Of a stretch of DNA of 64,000 bases, positions 21,519 through 31,021 are shown in pieces. Every line of letters begins with the position of its first letter. The stretch's first letter is position 1. Source of the DNA: an uncultured Rhodospirillaceae bacterium (GTDB lineage Bacteria; Pseudomonadota; Alphaproteobacteria; Rhodospirillales; Rhodospirillaceae); the NCBI GenBank assembly GCA_943787205.1, contig CALSLN010000010.1, forward strand, positions 62,001 through 126,000. The letters run 5' to 3'. The position numbers and the translations under genes are program-made. Under the pieces are notes generated by a model that saw nothing but the letters and a program-made list of their open reading frames with translations, was not told the DNA's origin and did not search any database.

Positions 21519-23192
21519 CTAATCTATCGCTGCGTTGTTTGCGGCGGTTTCAATGGTTTCACCAGACATGTCTGGCGCTGAAACAGCGTAAAAAGTGTTG
21601 CTGGTAGAAATTCGTTTCATCAGTGACGTTATACGGTAACCGTCGGCGGTGAAGCGGTCTTCTAAATAGGTCATCCACTCGCTTCTGGATGACATGCTGT
21701 TCCCGCTGCCGTATGCGTATAGCCGGTTTATAAGGCACTTCGTGGTGGCAGGATTATCGCGCAGAGCGAGCCCTAATCCCTTGCTATCCGCGTAGTCGAT
21801 TCCATCCAAATCTCCACTGGTATCAATGGGCGCCCCGTTTTCCGTTTGCCGAAATTGGCCGGCGCCATCAAATTTCTCAAGCGCGAGACCTATTGGGTCC
21901 GTAATTCTGTGGCAGCCTGCGCAAGCGGGACTGGTGGAGTGCGCTGTAAGGCGCTCCTTGGCTGTTTTGCTCGGTGAATTAGGGTCATTAAATCCGCTGA
22001 AATCGACATCGGGCGGCGGATCTGGGACTTGCTGACACAGCAGCATATTACGAATGGCTTTGCCACGAAGAGTAGGAGAGCTACGCCCTGGGTGAGAGTT
22101 TAGCGCTAAGAAGCTAAGGTGCCCTTGTATTCCGATCCGTGGATCGTCGGGCGCGAATTGATAGGGTTCCCAGGTGCCCGGACGAGCTTTGACTTGGACG
22201 CGATACACCATTCCTAGAGTGCTGGTCATGAAGGTATCGCGGGTCGTGAACAGATCACGGTAGTCTTTGTCCTTGGTAACCACATGATCTGTAATGGTTC
22301 GCAGTGTCTGCTCCTGCGCATCCCGCACGGCGCCAGCGCCAAATGCGGGGTAGATAAGAGAATCTTTTTCCAGGAAATCAAACTCGCTGAATTCAAGAAG
22401 ATCACTGAAAAAAGAGCGCACGCCAGCTTTAAGGAGTGGCGATGCCATCATCCGTTCGACTTGGCCTTCTAGGCCGTCTTCGGAATGCAAATCCCCGGTT
22501 TCGGCTGCCTGTAGCAACGTATTGTCAGGGGATCTGTTCCACAAAAAGAAACTTAATCGGGTGGCTTTGGAGAATGCGTTTAACCGAGAGGTCCCAGGGT
22601 TGTCTGGGTCATCTTCAACAACATCTGCAATAAAGAGGAACTGAGGGGAGACCAATAGACTGGCCAGCCCACTGGAAAGCCCTTCCTTGAAGCTACCAAG
22701 TCGCTGTGTGGTTTCGCGGACGACATCCGTTCGCGCAGAGGTCTCATCATCTGTCAGTGGGCGTCGAAACAAGAGGCGGCCTGTCTTGGAGATGAATTGC
22801 GTTGTACAGCTTTCGTCAAAAGCCACCTGACCTGGCATCGCACAGGGCACTAGGAATTGGCGGCTCGGTTCGCTCATAACCTGTTCTGAAATGGATCGTG
22901 CCATTTCGTCATATTGGGATAGGGCGGCAGCGGTCACGGTTGCGTTTCGGGCCCCAACGGCTTGAAGGCCTTCCGTGCGTACTGGCGTATCAAAGCGTCC
23001 ACCGACAATGATCGAGGCGCCAAATACGTCAGAAATAATATTCTTGTATTGATCTTCGGTGAGGCGACGGACGTCTGGCGGTGGCCCTTCGGTGATCGGC
23101 TCGGAGGGCCCGCATGCGCTCAAACAAATGGCGCTTACGCCAATTATCGTCAGCAGGGAAAGCTTAGGCGGTGAAAATGTCGAAACGTTCAT
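21519..23192 (-). CDS. DUF1592/DUF1588 domain lipoprotein with c-type haem motif
   Basis: 557 residues. A lipoprotein signal ends at LSAC (residue about 27). RRLTEDQYKNIISDVFG is the start of the DUF1587-type region; the central part (LLFRRPLTDDE, SFFLWNRSPDN, FLEKDSLIYPAF) fits DUF1595/DUF1592, and the C-terminal part holds SPACAGCHRITDPIGLALEKFD (DUF1588) with a CxxCH haem-binding site, then a DUF1585-like end. Such proteins are extracytoplasmic partners of DUF1552 proteins, suspected redox components without a proven reaction. It is placed directly upstream of the DUF1552 gene. Confidence 0.87.
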   Translation of the reverse strand: MNVSTFSPPKLSLLTIIGVSAICLSACGPSEPITEGPPPDVRRLTEDQYKNIISDVFGASIIVGGRFDTPVRTEGLQAVGARNATVTAAALSQYDEMARSISEQVMSEPSRQFLVPCAMPGQVAFDESCTTQFISKTGRLLFRRPLTDDETSARTDVVRETTQRLGSFKEGLSSGLASLLVSPQFLFIADVVEDDPDNPGTSRLNAFSKATRLSFFLWNRSPDNTLLQAAETGDLHSEDGLEGQVERMMASPLLKAGVRSFFSDLLEFSEFDFLEKDSLIYPAFGAGAVRDAQEQTLRTITDHVVTKDKDYRDLFTTRDTFMTSTLGMVYRVQVKARPGTWEPYQFAPDDPRIGIQGHLSFLALNSHPGRSSPTLRGKAIRNMLLCQQVPDPPPDVDFSGFNDPNSPSKTAKERLTAHSTSPACAGCHRITDPIGLALEKFDGAGQFRQTENGAPIDTSGDLDGIDYADSKGLGLALRDNPATTKCLINRLYAYGSGNSMSSRSEWMTYLEDRFTADGYRITSLMKRISTSNTFYAVSAPDMSGETIETAANNAAID

Positions 23193-23212
23193 TGTTAAAA
23201 AGGTCCGCTCTC

Positions 23213-24364
23213 TTAACGCCGGTTCATCGCTAGATCACCGGAATTATCCGATGTACTGGCCAATTTCTCAACGTCTGGATGGTTTATGAAGGCCCTAACG
23301 GCCTCAAACTTAAAGGCCGATGACAATGTTGTGCACTCACCTGTTTCTGGGTCCGGATGTCCGTCAGCTAAGTCATGAGCGGCCACATAAATGGGTGAGC
23401 AGCTGTATTTGTGGCGGTTAGGGAAATTCCGCAACATTCCTCGGACATAGCTATAAAACTGCTCAACGCCATAGTAGCCATAAACCATTCCACTGGTCTT
23501 GCCGCTATCAGGTGTGATGTCCACTTCGATTTGCATGTCGCGGATCAATTGGCGGATGTACTGGTAATTTCCGAAATGGGGAAGATTCACGTCGGCAGAG
23601 TCGGTCGTCAAAATGCCACCAACGATTTTGCCTGAAACCCTGTCGTCATACCTGGGTACGCCATTGTCATGATCGATTTCGTAGCTGGTAAACGGCAAAA
23701 CTCTACCTTCGCTGTCGATGGTGAAGGAGCCCACGCCTCGATAGAAACTCACTTTGACACTGTCGTCATTCATAAGGTCGTCGATGCCGGTGATCTCCAT
23801 AAGAATCATGCCTAGCCCGCTGCTCAGGCGGTGGCCGTTCGCATTGTTTTCAATGTGTCCGTAACTGCGCCAGGCTTCGACGCATCCCATCAACCGGTAC
23901 ATTTGGTTGTCGACGCCGGTCTCTCCATTAAGGCTTGTGAAATTCTCGTGTTTGCAGGACTTTGGTGTCGCTGCGCCGTCCGTGTTTCCGTCTAAATTTA
24001 TGCCATAGCCATATTTGCCCTCTACGACATTGAGGGGCGGGTCCTGGACTGAGGTTGGAACTTCGCAGACGTCTTCACCGTTGGCGCCACGAAAAAAGGC
24101 GGGTGGAAATGAATTTATCTTTATCGGCTCGTACGCGCGGCGTTCTTCCGGCGTTAGCGTCGATTCCCAGATTTCCCAATTGCCTGGGTTAGGCCCCACG
24201 GGGCATTCGTCCATAAAGCGGGTTTCATGCATCGCCGTGTTCCACTTCGTAACGGCGAAACCCAAAGTTTGTGACTCTGCATAGACAGTGTTGTCCCCTG
24301 CCGCCAGCGCAAGAAACGATGCCAGGAGAAAAACTGTTTTTGACGTGTGTGAGGTCATGGGCAA
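23213..24364 (-). CDS. Exported protein of unknown function, paralogue 2 of a tandem pair
   Basis: 383 residues with a Sec-like signal (SKTVFLLASFLALAAG). The mature part is rich in aromatic and acidic residues and has conserved cysteines (MDECPVG, EDVCEVP, KSCKHENF, LMGCVEAW, YSCSPIY, TGECTTL). It is strongly similar over its length to the product of 24639-25760 (shared LGFxVTKWNTAMHETRFMDEC, GMVYGYYGVEQFYSYVRG, LSSAFKFxAVRAFINHP). I do not recognise the family. It sits 20 bases upstream of the DUF1592 lipoprotein, so it probably belongs to the same exported system. Confidence 0.75.
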   Translation of the reverse strand: MPMTSHTSKTVFLLASFLALAAGDNTVYAESQTLGFAVTKWNTAMHETRFMDECPVGPNPGNWEIWESTLTPEERRAYEPIKINSFPPAFFRGANGEDVCEVPTSVQDPPLNVVEGKYGYGINLDGNTDGAATPKSCKHENFTSLNGETGVDNQMYRLMGCVEAWRSYGHIENNANGHRLSSGLGMILMEITGIDDLMNDDSVKVSFYRGVGSFTIDSEGRVLPFTSYEIDHDNGVPRYDDRVSGKIVGGILTTDSADVNLPHFGNYQYIRQLIRDMQIEVDITPDSGKTSGMVYGYYGVEQFYSYVRGMLRNFPNRHKYSCSPIYVAAHDLADGHPDPETGECTTLSSAFKFEAVRAFINHPDVEKLASTSDNSGDLAMNRR

Positions 24365-24476
24365 TCTTTGATTTGTTGTTTCTTGTTCAGAAGGATATCA
24401 CGAGGCCGGCGCGGACATCATCAAAATACCCTCGCACTCTGTGGGCCCGCGACAACAGAGAATCGCCTCGAAAAGC

Positions 24477-24541
24477 CTTGAAAACGTTTGGTTTTTCGCG
24501 AATTCAGTTGGCGAAGTGAATATTATTCGCAAAGCCGTTTC
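24477..24541 (-). promoter_or_regulatory. Duplicated upstream block, copy 2, with inverted repeat
   Basis: 65 bases matching 25872-25936 at 59 positions without gaps. It lies 113 bases upstream of its gene, against 112 for the other copy. It contains GTGAATATTATTCGC (24516-24530), a near-palindrome. The shared position suggests a promoter or operator copied with the gene. The rest of 24365-24638 shows nothing coding. Confidence 0.55.
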
Positions 24542-24638
24542 GCGGTACGCGCTCAGTAGTGCGTTAGAACAGGCTAGGTCTGTTCAGTGTCAGTTCACCT
24601 CGGGGTCATGGGGCATGGCCCGCTGTAAACGCTATGTC

Positions 24639-25760
24639 TTACTCTGAAAGGCTAGCTAATTTTTCAGATTCTGGATGGTTAATGAATGCCCGCACGGCAT
24701 CGAACTTAAAGGCTGATGACAGCGTCGTGCATTCACCGCTATCTGGGTCTGGGTGTCCGTCGGCAAGTTCATGAGCAGCAACGTAAATAGGCGGGCAGGC
24801 GTACTTGTGACGGTTTGGAAAGGATGTCAGTAGGCCTCTTACGTAGCTATAAAACTGTTCAACACCGTAATAGCCGTAGACCATGCCGCTGGTGCCGCCG
24901 CTCTCAGACGGTAGCTCCATCTCAACCTGCATGTCTTGTATGAGTTGGCGTATGTATTGGTAATTTCCGAAATGAGGAATGTTCACGTCGGCGGCTTCCG
25001 TCTTTAAAACACCGTTAACGATTCTTCCAGAAACTGTGTCGCCATACCGAGGTGTGCCATTTTCATGATCGATCTCGTAACTGGCGAATGGCAGTGCCTC
25101 ACCTTTGCTGTCCAGGGTGAATGACCCGATGCCCCGATAAAAGCTCACTTTGACGCTGTCATCATTGGTTAAGTCATCGACATCGGTGATCTCCATCAAG
25201 ATCATCCCGAGCCCGCTGCTTAGGCGGTGGGAGTTGGCGTTGTTTTCAATGTGACCATAACTGCGCCAAGCTTCTACGCAGCCCATCAACCGGTACATCT
25301 GGTTGTCGATGCCCGTCTGGCCATTTAGGCCAGTGAAGTTCTTGTGTTTGCATGTCTTAGGTGTTGCCCGCCCATCCTCATTGGCATCTAGGTCAATGCC
25401 ATAGGAGTATTTGCCTTCGACGGTTTTAAGAGGAGGGTCTTTAATAGACGTCGGTTCAGCGCAGACATCTTCCCCATTAGGCCCGCGGTAATTGACGTGT
25501 CGAACCTGGGTGATGAGCGCCTCAGGGTAAGAGCGGCGTTCCTCAGGGGTAATCATTGATTCCCAGATCTCCCAATTGCCCGGAGTCGGTCCCGCAGGGC
25601 ATTCGTCCATGAAACGGGTTTCATGCATCGCCGTATTCCATTTTGTTACGACGAAACCGAGTGTCTCAGGCTCTGCAAAAGCGTTGCTGCCGGGTGCAGT
25701 GAGTGCAAGAAGCGGTGCCAGGAGCAGAACTGTTTTCAATGTGCGCGCGGTCATGGGCAA
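24639..25760 (-). CDS. Exported protein of unknown function, paralogue 1 of a tandem pair
   Basis: 373 residues with a signal peptide (TVLLLAPLLALTAPGSNAFA). It is closely related throughout to the product of 23213-24364, keeping the cysteines, the NQMYRLMGCVEAWRSYGHIE block and the YGVEQFYSYVRG block. Main differences are in the segment after TPEERR and at the C-terminus. No known catalytic motif is seen. Tandem duplication with the upstream region points to recent gene amplification; linkage to DUF1592/DUF1552 genes suggests an extracytoplasmic role. Confidence 0.75.
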   Translation of the reverse strand: MPMTARTLKTVLLLAPLLALTAPGSNAFAEPETLGFVVTKWNTAMHETRFMDECPAGPTPGNWEIWESMITPEERRSYPEALITQVRHVNYRGPNGEDVCAEPTSIKDPPLKTVEGKYSYGIDLDANEDGRATPKTCKHKNFTGLNGQTGIDNQMYRLMGCVEAWRSYGHIENNANSHRLSSGLGMILMEITDVDDLTNDDSVKVSFYRGIGSFTLDSKGEALPFASYEIDHENGTPRYGDTVSGRIVNGVLKTEAADVNIPHFGNYQYIRQLIQDMQVEMELPSESGGTSGMVYGYYGVEQFYSYVRGLLTSFPNRHKYACPPIYVAAHELADGHPDPDSGECTTLSSAFKFDAVRAFINHPESEKLASLSE

Positions 25761-25871
25761 TCTTTGATCTAGTGGCTCTTCCTCGCCATGGTATCACGAC
25801 GTCCACACTGGTTTCATTAAATACACACGCATTTTCGGGGTGTGGGGCAAGTGTGAATCTTATTATCGATG

Positions 25872-25936
25872 CTTGAAAACGCCCAGTTTTTCGCGAATTC
25901 AGTTGGTGAAGCGAATATTATTCGCAAAGCCGTTTC
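25872..25936 (-). promoter_or_regulatory. Duplicated upstream block, copy 1, with perfect inverted repeat
   Basis: Counterpart of the block at 24477-24541. It contains GCGAATATTATTCGC (25911-25925), a perfect 7-bp inverted repeat around one central base. It lies 112 bases upstream of the paralogue ending at 25760. The whole gene-free stretch is 25761-26098, and apart from this block I see nothing definite in it. Confidence 0.55.
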
Positions 25937-26098
25937 ACGTTGGACACATTATAGTGGATTTCATCCCGCCAATGGCGTGTGATCGCTATTAATGAGATTG
26001 GGTCGGTTAACGTTGGCTGCAGTTTGAGACAAGCACAGGCGGCAAGGTTTGTAATGACCGGCCGTTAGATTGCTTAGATACAAGGGAAGGCGAAACAC

Positions 26099-26617
26099 GT
26101 GGGGAAAATAGGCATTTATGCAAAACGAGCCATAGTCGCTCTCATTTTAATGATTGCTATGCCATTCAGTGTGGCCACGGCTCAGCCAGAAGGTGCCTCA
26201 TCTTGTGGTTATTTCTCGACCGACCCGGACGACCGATCTGGCCCTCCAATCCATTTCTATGCGGACCTTTCTGATGGCCCACAGCGCGCCCCGACTGAAA
26301 GCCCTGGCGTGGGACGAGTGGACTTTGTGCTTGAGCGAGACACCTTAAAGCTCTCATGGGCTATGAGCTTTAAAGATCTAACCAGTGACCCCGTTGGCCT
26401 GCATATTCACGGCCCTGTTCCTGCCGAAGGAGACGCGCCAGCACTTTTTGACCTGGCGACGGATCCAATTAGGTCTCCATTAAAGGGTGAAAAAATTCTA
26501 ACCTTGGGTGAGGTTGCTTTCTTTGTGCAACACCTTGTTTTTGTCAATCTCCACACCTCCAAATACCCCCTCGGTGAATTGCGCGGTCCCGTTAGAAAAT
26601 TGCCACCAAAGTGCTGA
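26099..26617 (+). CDS. Exported CHRD domain protein
   Basis: 172 residues from a GTG start, with a signal peptide (IVALILMIAMPFSVATAQ). The mature domain matches CHRD (chordin-type, PF07452): LHIHGPVPAEGDAPALFDLA and, near the end, VNLHTSKYPLGELRGPV. Bacterial CHRD proteins are exported and of unclear function. Two lone cysteines (SSCGYF, PPKC) near the ends could form a disulfide. The alternative in-frame start is ATG at 26117 (MQNE-like reading is not in frame), so I keep the GTG. Confidence 0.8.
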   Translation: MGKIGIYAKRAIVALILMIAMPFSVATAQPEGASSCGYFSTDPDDRSGPPIHFYADLSDGPQRAPTESPGVGRVDFVLERDTLKLSWAMSFKDLTSDPVGLHIHGPVPAEGDAPALFDLATDPIRSPLKGEKILTLGEVAFFVQHLVFVNLHTSKYPLGELRGPVRKLPPKC

Positions 26618-26681
26618 GCCGTATGCAGCCTTCAAGGCCGTTCGAATATATACCTAGAGCGATGATCGTTTGTATCCGCTG

Positions 26682-27530
26682 TTAGTGTCGAACGGGTTCG
26701 ACACTACGGCGATAAAGATGCCAACTGGCGTGACCGAGCACCGGCAGAACGACCAAAAGCCCTATGAGCCCCGAAAGAAGTGAAGCTCCGATAAGGGCGG
26801 CAATGATTGTGCACCAAACGGCCATCACTTTTGTATTGAGGGTCACGAAGCGTACGCTGGTCAGCATGGCTGTAACGAAATCAATGTCGCGGTCGAAAAG
26901 AATCGGGATGGAGAGCACCGAATAAGAAAAGACGCTAAAAGCGATTGCGGCACCCACCGTATTACCGACCAGCAAAAATAGCCAACCAGGCGGGGTCGTA
27001 AATATTAAATCCAGCAGATCAGAGAAACTGAACAGTTGGAATCCCATGAAGCCGAAAGAGAGTAGTGCGGCGATATCCATCCAAACAAACAGTGAGAAGC
27101 CAGTCACCAATGCCATCCAAACCGAGGTCTCGGCTGAACATTGATTTGACTGTGCGAAAAACGACCGACCAAGCGAGCGTCTGGCCGCCGCCGCCAGATT
27201 CAAGGTTTTGGCTCACAACATAGAAACCACTGGCGATAAATGGAGCGATCAATGCAAACCCCGCTTGCCAGAGGGTGAATTAAATAGGGCAGGTCAAAAT
27301 AGAGCAGCATAAGAATCAAAAGCCAGCCGCCGCATACATAAATGCCGCTGAAAAAGAGCCCATATAGGGGCGCTGTCCGGAAGTCTCGAAGCCCCATGGC
27401 TAGGGACGTCTAAGAGGTCGCTGACCGACACTCTAGTTACGACCGGCTGTCTCGAATTCTCTTTAGAGGCTGGTTCCCAAAATTTTCCAGCGCTCCATCT
27501 GAATTCCTCAGATTTATCTTCGCTCACCAT
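26682..27530 (-). CDS. DUF2189 family integral membrane protein (three frameshifts)
   Basis: Read across three +1 breaks (near 27395-27400, 27250 and 27200) the product is about 280 residues. It has a soluble N-terminus, then MGLRDFRTAPLYGLFFSGIYV, and several hydrophobic segments (WLLILMLLYFDLPYLI, LIAPFIASGFYVVSQNLE, FLLVGNTVGAAIAFSVF), ending with LVVLPVLGHASWHLYRR, the characteristic DUF2189 tail. Function is unknown; it resembles the DUF2189 proteins of alphaproteobacteria. All breaks are insertions, so I treat it as one intact gene with sequence errors. Confidence 0.75.
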
Positions 27531-27778
27531 TTGGATGCCCCGCGCTATTATGCGTCGTAATACAGGGTAAGAAATTGCCGAAAAATTTCCTTGATCAATA
27601 TCAACCGGTTGCGGGGGGGCTTAGTGACCGAAGAAGAGCATGTACCGCCGTGTGCGAGGGCAGCTGCTGCATGTTCGTGCGGCCGGGAACGCGTTCTTTC
27701 GCCGTAGCCCTGTTATGATACGCTCAACAGAGACCTCGTAACCAACGAATACAGGCCACCTTTGCAAGGAGTAAGGGG

Positions 27779-28675
27779 ATGAAACGACGTGACGTACTGA
27801 ATGGCTTGGCTATGGCGGCCGCGGTACCAGCAATGGCAAAAGTTGCAGTAGCGCAAGAAACCGAACAACTAAAGCCACAGAAAACGGCATCCGTTGAAGG
27901 ATGCGTTGCTCTTGTGACGGGGTCGAATAGGGGCGTCGGCCTCGGCTTTGTTAATGTCTTATTGGAGCGCGGTGCAAAGCGGGTCTATGCGACAGCGCGC
28001 AACCCTAAGAACTTCCCTGCAGTCGTGGCGCTCGACCCAAGTCGGGTCGTGCCTTTGGAGCTTGATGTGAATAACGACGCTCAACGCCAAGCTGCCGCGG
28101 AGCAGGCGAGGGACGTCACATGGGTTATTAATAATGCGGCTTACCCTGGAAGTCGCATTCCTGAAGAACGACGCATACGGTCAGCCAGTTCACTCGACGA
28201 CAGTAAAATGGTGATGGAGACAAACTGTTGGTCACCAGCGGAAATTGCGCGTCTGTTTATACCCACCATAATCAACAACGGTGGCGGGGCGGTAGCGAAT
28301 GTCTTGTCGGCGGCGTCTTGGTTTTGTTTGCCTGAGTACTCAAGTTACAGCCTGTCGAAGGCAGCGGCGATGATGATGACCAATGGGCTAAGGGCCGAAC
28401 TAGACCGTGATCCCATTCTGGTGGCCAGCGTCTTTACTGGTGGTGTCGATACTCGTGCATCCCCGGCTGGAACGAGTGGTGGTATCTCACCAAATGAGCA
28501 TGCCCACCAAGTGTTTGACGCAATGGCGCGCGGTGATACGGATGTCTATGCCGCTGGTTCAAAGGGGATGCGTGACATGATCAATGCTGATCCCGAGGCC
28601 TTCGAGCGCGGTCGAATCAAGCGGTTCTATGAAAGCCCTCTTACAATACCGCAATCACATATTGTGATTGTATGA
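27779..28675 (+). CDS. Short-chain dehydrogenase/reductase with export signal
   Basis: 298 residues. The N-terminus MKRRDVLNGLAMAAAVPAMAKVAVAQ looks like a Tat signal. The Rossmann core follows with TGSNRGVGLG (cofactor glycines), NNAA, and the catalytic YSLSK with an upstream Ser (SAASW). Classical SDRs oxidise alcohols or reduce carbonyls with NAD(P)H. Tat export would allow a folded, cofactor-loaded enzyme in the periplasm, which is uncommon for SDRs. AAGG-containing ribosome site (GGAGTAAGGGG) ends just before ATG. Substrate unknown. Confidence 0.85.
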   Translation: MKRRDVLNGLAMAAAVPAMAKVAVAQETEQLKPQKTASVEGCVALVTGSNRGVGLGFVNVLLERGAKRVYATARNPKNFPAVVALDPSRVVPLELDVNNDAQRQAAAEQARDVTWVINNAAYPGSRIPEERRIRSASSLDDSKMVMETNCWSPAEIARLFIPTIINNGGGAVANVLSAASWFCLPEYSSYSLSKAAAMMMTNGLRAELDRDPILVASVFTGGVDTRASPAGTSGGISPNEHAHQVFDAMARGDTDVYAAGSKGMRDMINADPEAFERGRIKRFYESPLTIPQSHIVIV

Positions 28676-28781
28676 ATGGTACGTACTCCGACTACCGTGC
28701 CAAACACTGTATAGTGGGTTTGATCGCAAGCGCGTAATAGACTTATCTGCTGACTAAAGTCCAAAGGACCCGAGGGCCGAG

Positions 28782-29671
28782 ATGAATACTGACGTTGTTC
28801 TTACGTGTGCCCCACAGGGGCGGGTGATACGTCCTCTAAGAGCGAGCATGTTCCTGTTACCGCCAGAGCAAATAGCAGTTTCAGCGATTGAAGCTGCAAA
28901 CGCCGGGGCTCTGCTGTTCATGTTCACGTCCGTGACGTGGAGACCGGAAAAGGTGGGCGTGACCCCGCGCATTTTCGTGAGGTGGTTGAGCGTATCCGAG
29001 ACTCAGGAACGGACATCATCCTAAATTTGACCGTTGGAATGGGCGCGCAAATCCAAATCGGTGAGTTGGACCCACGCGTTCAGGGGACTGAGACGGATCT
29101 CGTTCCTGCGCAGGAACGATTCCGTCATATTGAAGAGCTCAAGCCAGAAATTTGCACTCTTGATTGTGGGTCGATGAATTTTGGTGAAGATACGGTCGTG
29201 GTTAATCGTCTGATGGATTTGCGCTGGATGGCGCAGCGGGCGAAGGACCTTGGCGTCAAGCCAGAGCTTGAAGTCTTCGATATGGGGCAAATACAGCATG
29301 CCCTTACTCTCATACGAGAGGGGCTAATCATCAATGCTCCGCCCCTTTTCCAGTTCTGCCTGGATATTGCGAGTGGAGCGCCGGCGGACAGCGGAGGCGA
29401 TCATTGCGATGCGATCAATGTTGCCGCCTGATGCCACTGGGGCCGCGTTCCGGGATTTCCAGATCCCAGATGCCTATGGTCGCACAGGCGATGCTGCTTG
29501 GTGGGCACGTCCGTGTTGGTTTAGAGGACAGTTTATATTTTATCTCGGGGTGTCTTTGCGACAAATGCTCAATTGGTCGCTAAAGCTAAGCGCATAGTAG
29601 AAGAACTGGGCGGGCAGGTGTTGAGTCCGGTGGCCGCGCGCGAGAAGCTTAGTTTAAAGAAGCAGTGGTAA
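28782..29671 (+). CDS. BKACE (DUF849) family beta-keto acid cleavage enzyme, multiply frameshifted
   Basis: The central intact part (28937-29360) reads [26 protein letters not shown] and LDCGSMNFG, typical of DUF849 enzymes that cleave beta-keto acids with acetyl-CoA. Restoring frames upstream gives [20 protein letters not shown] and the zinc-site HVHVRD; downstream it gives [20 protein letters not shown] and [16 protein letters not shown], ending at TAA 29669-29671. At least six breaks are needed (about 28812, 28863, 28905, 29360, 29450, 29540), mostly single extra bases. The product would be near 295 residues, normal for the family. Confidence 0.75.
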
Positions 29672-29687
29672 TGAGAAGGTAAGAGTT

Positions 29688-30291
29688 ATGGCTGAAGCCG
29701 CTCCAAATACAGAAGTGCTTGTTCTTAAGCCTGTTAAGGCGGACGCTCGAAAACCTTAAAGGTTATGGGTCGTTGATTGGCGAACCGGACGACAGTGTCC
29801 TTGAAAAAATTGATTTCTATGGGGCAGATGTAAAAGTCACCCAGCCTGCTGATTTCCATGGAAACGATGACCTGTGCCTCAATTTGGTCTCCTTCAATCC
29901 GCGGCAATTGCACGTGAAGTGGATGGAATACCACTCCAAGCATACGCAGACGTTTATCCCCCTATCAGGGAAGCCGTTTTATATGGTGCTCGGTAAACCC
30001 ACCGCACGCAAAGCGGATGGGTCCTGGGATGAATCGAAAGCCAATCTTCCTGAGTTAGATAGCATTCAGGCATTCGAATTCGACGGAACCGGTGGCTTGG
30101 TCATGGACGTGGGGACTTGGCACGAAGTGCCTTTCCCTATCGCTGGTCCGACTCATTTTGTTTGTATCTGTACGAACGAGACCAATGAAAACCTCGAACA
30201 AGGTGACGACAAAGGTGAGTGCGAGGGCGGTGACCTGTCGAAACGTCATATTAAAAGTCAGTTCGGTATAATTTTGCAGATCGAAGGATAG
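29688..30291 (+). CDS. Ureidoglycolate lyase-like (AllA family) protein, one frameshift
   Basis: ATG 29688 follows GAAGGTAAGAG and reads [19 protein letters not shown] before the frame breaks; removing one base near 29738 continues as [13 protein letters not shown]. The body carries [21 protein letters not shown] and [17 protein letters not shown], the cupin motifs of ureidoglycolate lyase/hydrolase. That enzyme acts on ureidoglycolate in allantoin breakdown, but no other purine-catabolism gene is here, so the substrate may differ. It sits between the BKACE and GST genes with short gaps, suggesting one operon. Confidence 0.8.
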
Positions 30292-30301
30292 CGCCAAAAC
30301 A

Positions 30302-30964
30302 ATGATCGATTTCTATACGTGGTCCACACCAAACACGCGTAAAATCTCAATTGCGTTAGAAGAAATGAGCGTTCCTTATGAGATCAAATTGGTCGCCTTA
30401 AAGGAGCAGCAACAAAAGCAGCCGGACTTTCTAAAGCTCAACCCCAATGGTCGCGTTCCGGCGATTGTTGACAGAGACAACGATGACTTTGCCGTCTTTG
30501 AATCTGGAGCAATTCTTGTCTATCTGGCGGAAAAAACAGGTTTGTTTCTGCCGACAGATACGAAAGGCCGCTCGATTGTCATGCAGTGGCTCATGTGGCA
30601 GATGGGTGGTCTTGGTCCTATGCAGGGGCAAGCCAACGTTTTCTATAGGTATTTCCCAGAGAAGTTACCGTCGGTTATCAGCCGGTATCAGAACGAAGGG
30701 CGCCGTCTATATGGTGTGATGGATACGCGTTTAGCCGATGAACGATATCTGGCAGGCGAGTATTCGATCGCGGATATGGCGTGTTACCCATGGGTGGCTC
30801 AGCACGAATGGTCAGGCATTAAGTTGGAAGACTTTGATCACCTCAGCCGTTGGTTTACAGATGTTGGTGAGCGCCCGGCCGTTAAGGTTGGTATGACAAT
30901 TCCAGAGTCGCACAAATCGCCTGATAAGCCTCAAGAGAGTGTCAAAAAGTTTCTGATGACCTGA
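30302..30964 (+). CDS. Glutathione S-transferase family protein (YfcG/YghU-like)
   Basis: 220 residues. The thioredoxin-fold N-terminal domain has [27 protein letters not shown] and the glutathione-binding [12 protein letters not shown]; the helical C-terminal domain has [15 protein letters not shown] and [11 protein letters not shown]. These are hallmarks of Nu-class bacterial GSTs with disulfide reductase or conjugating activity. It starts 10 bases after the AllA-like gene. The physiological substrate is not evident. Confidence 0.9.
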   Translation: MIDFYTWSTPNTRKISIALEEMSVPYEIKLVALKEQQQKQPDFLKLNPNGRVPAIVDRDNDDFAVFESGAILVYLAEKTGLFLPTDTKGRSIVMQWLMWQMGGLGPMQGQANVFYRYFPEKLPSVISRYQNEGRRLYGVMDTRLADERYLAGEYSIADMACYPWVAQHEWSGIKLEDFDHLSRWFTDVGERPAVKVGMTIPESHKSPDKPQESVKKFLMT

Positions 30965-31021
30965 GTATGCTGCGTTGCGTACCCCGGCCAGTTCAGTACG
31001 GATTTCTATGGAATTACACCC

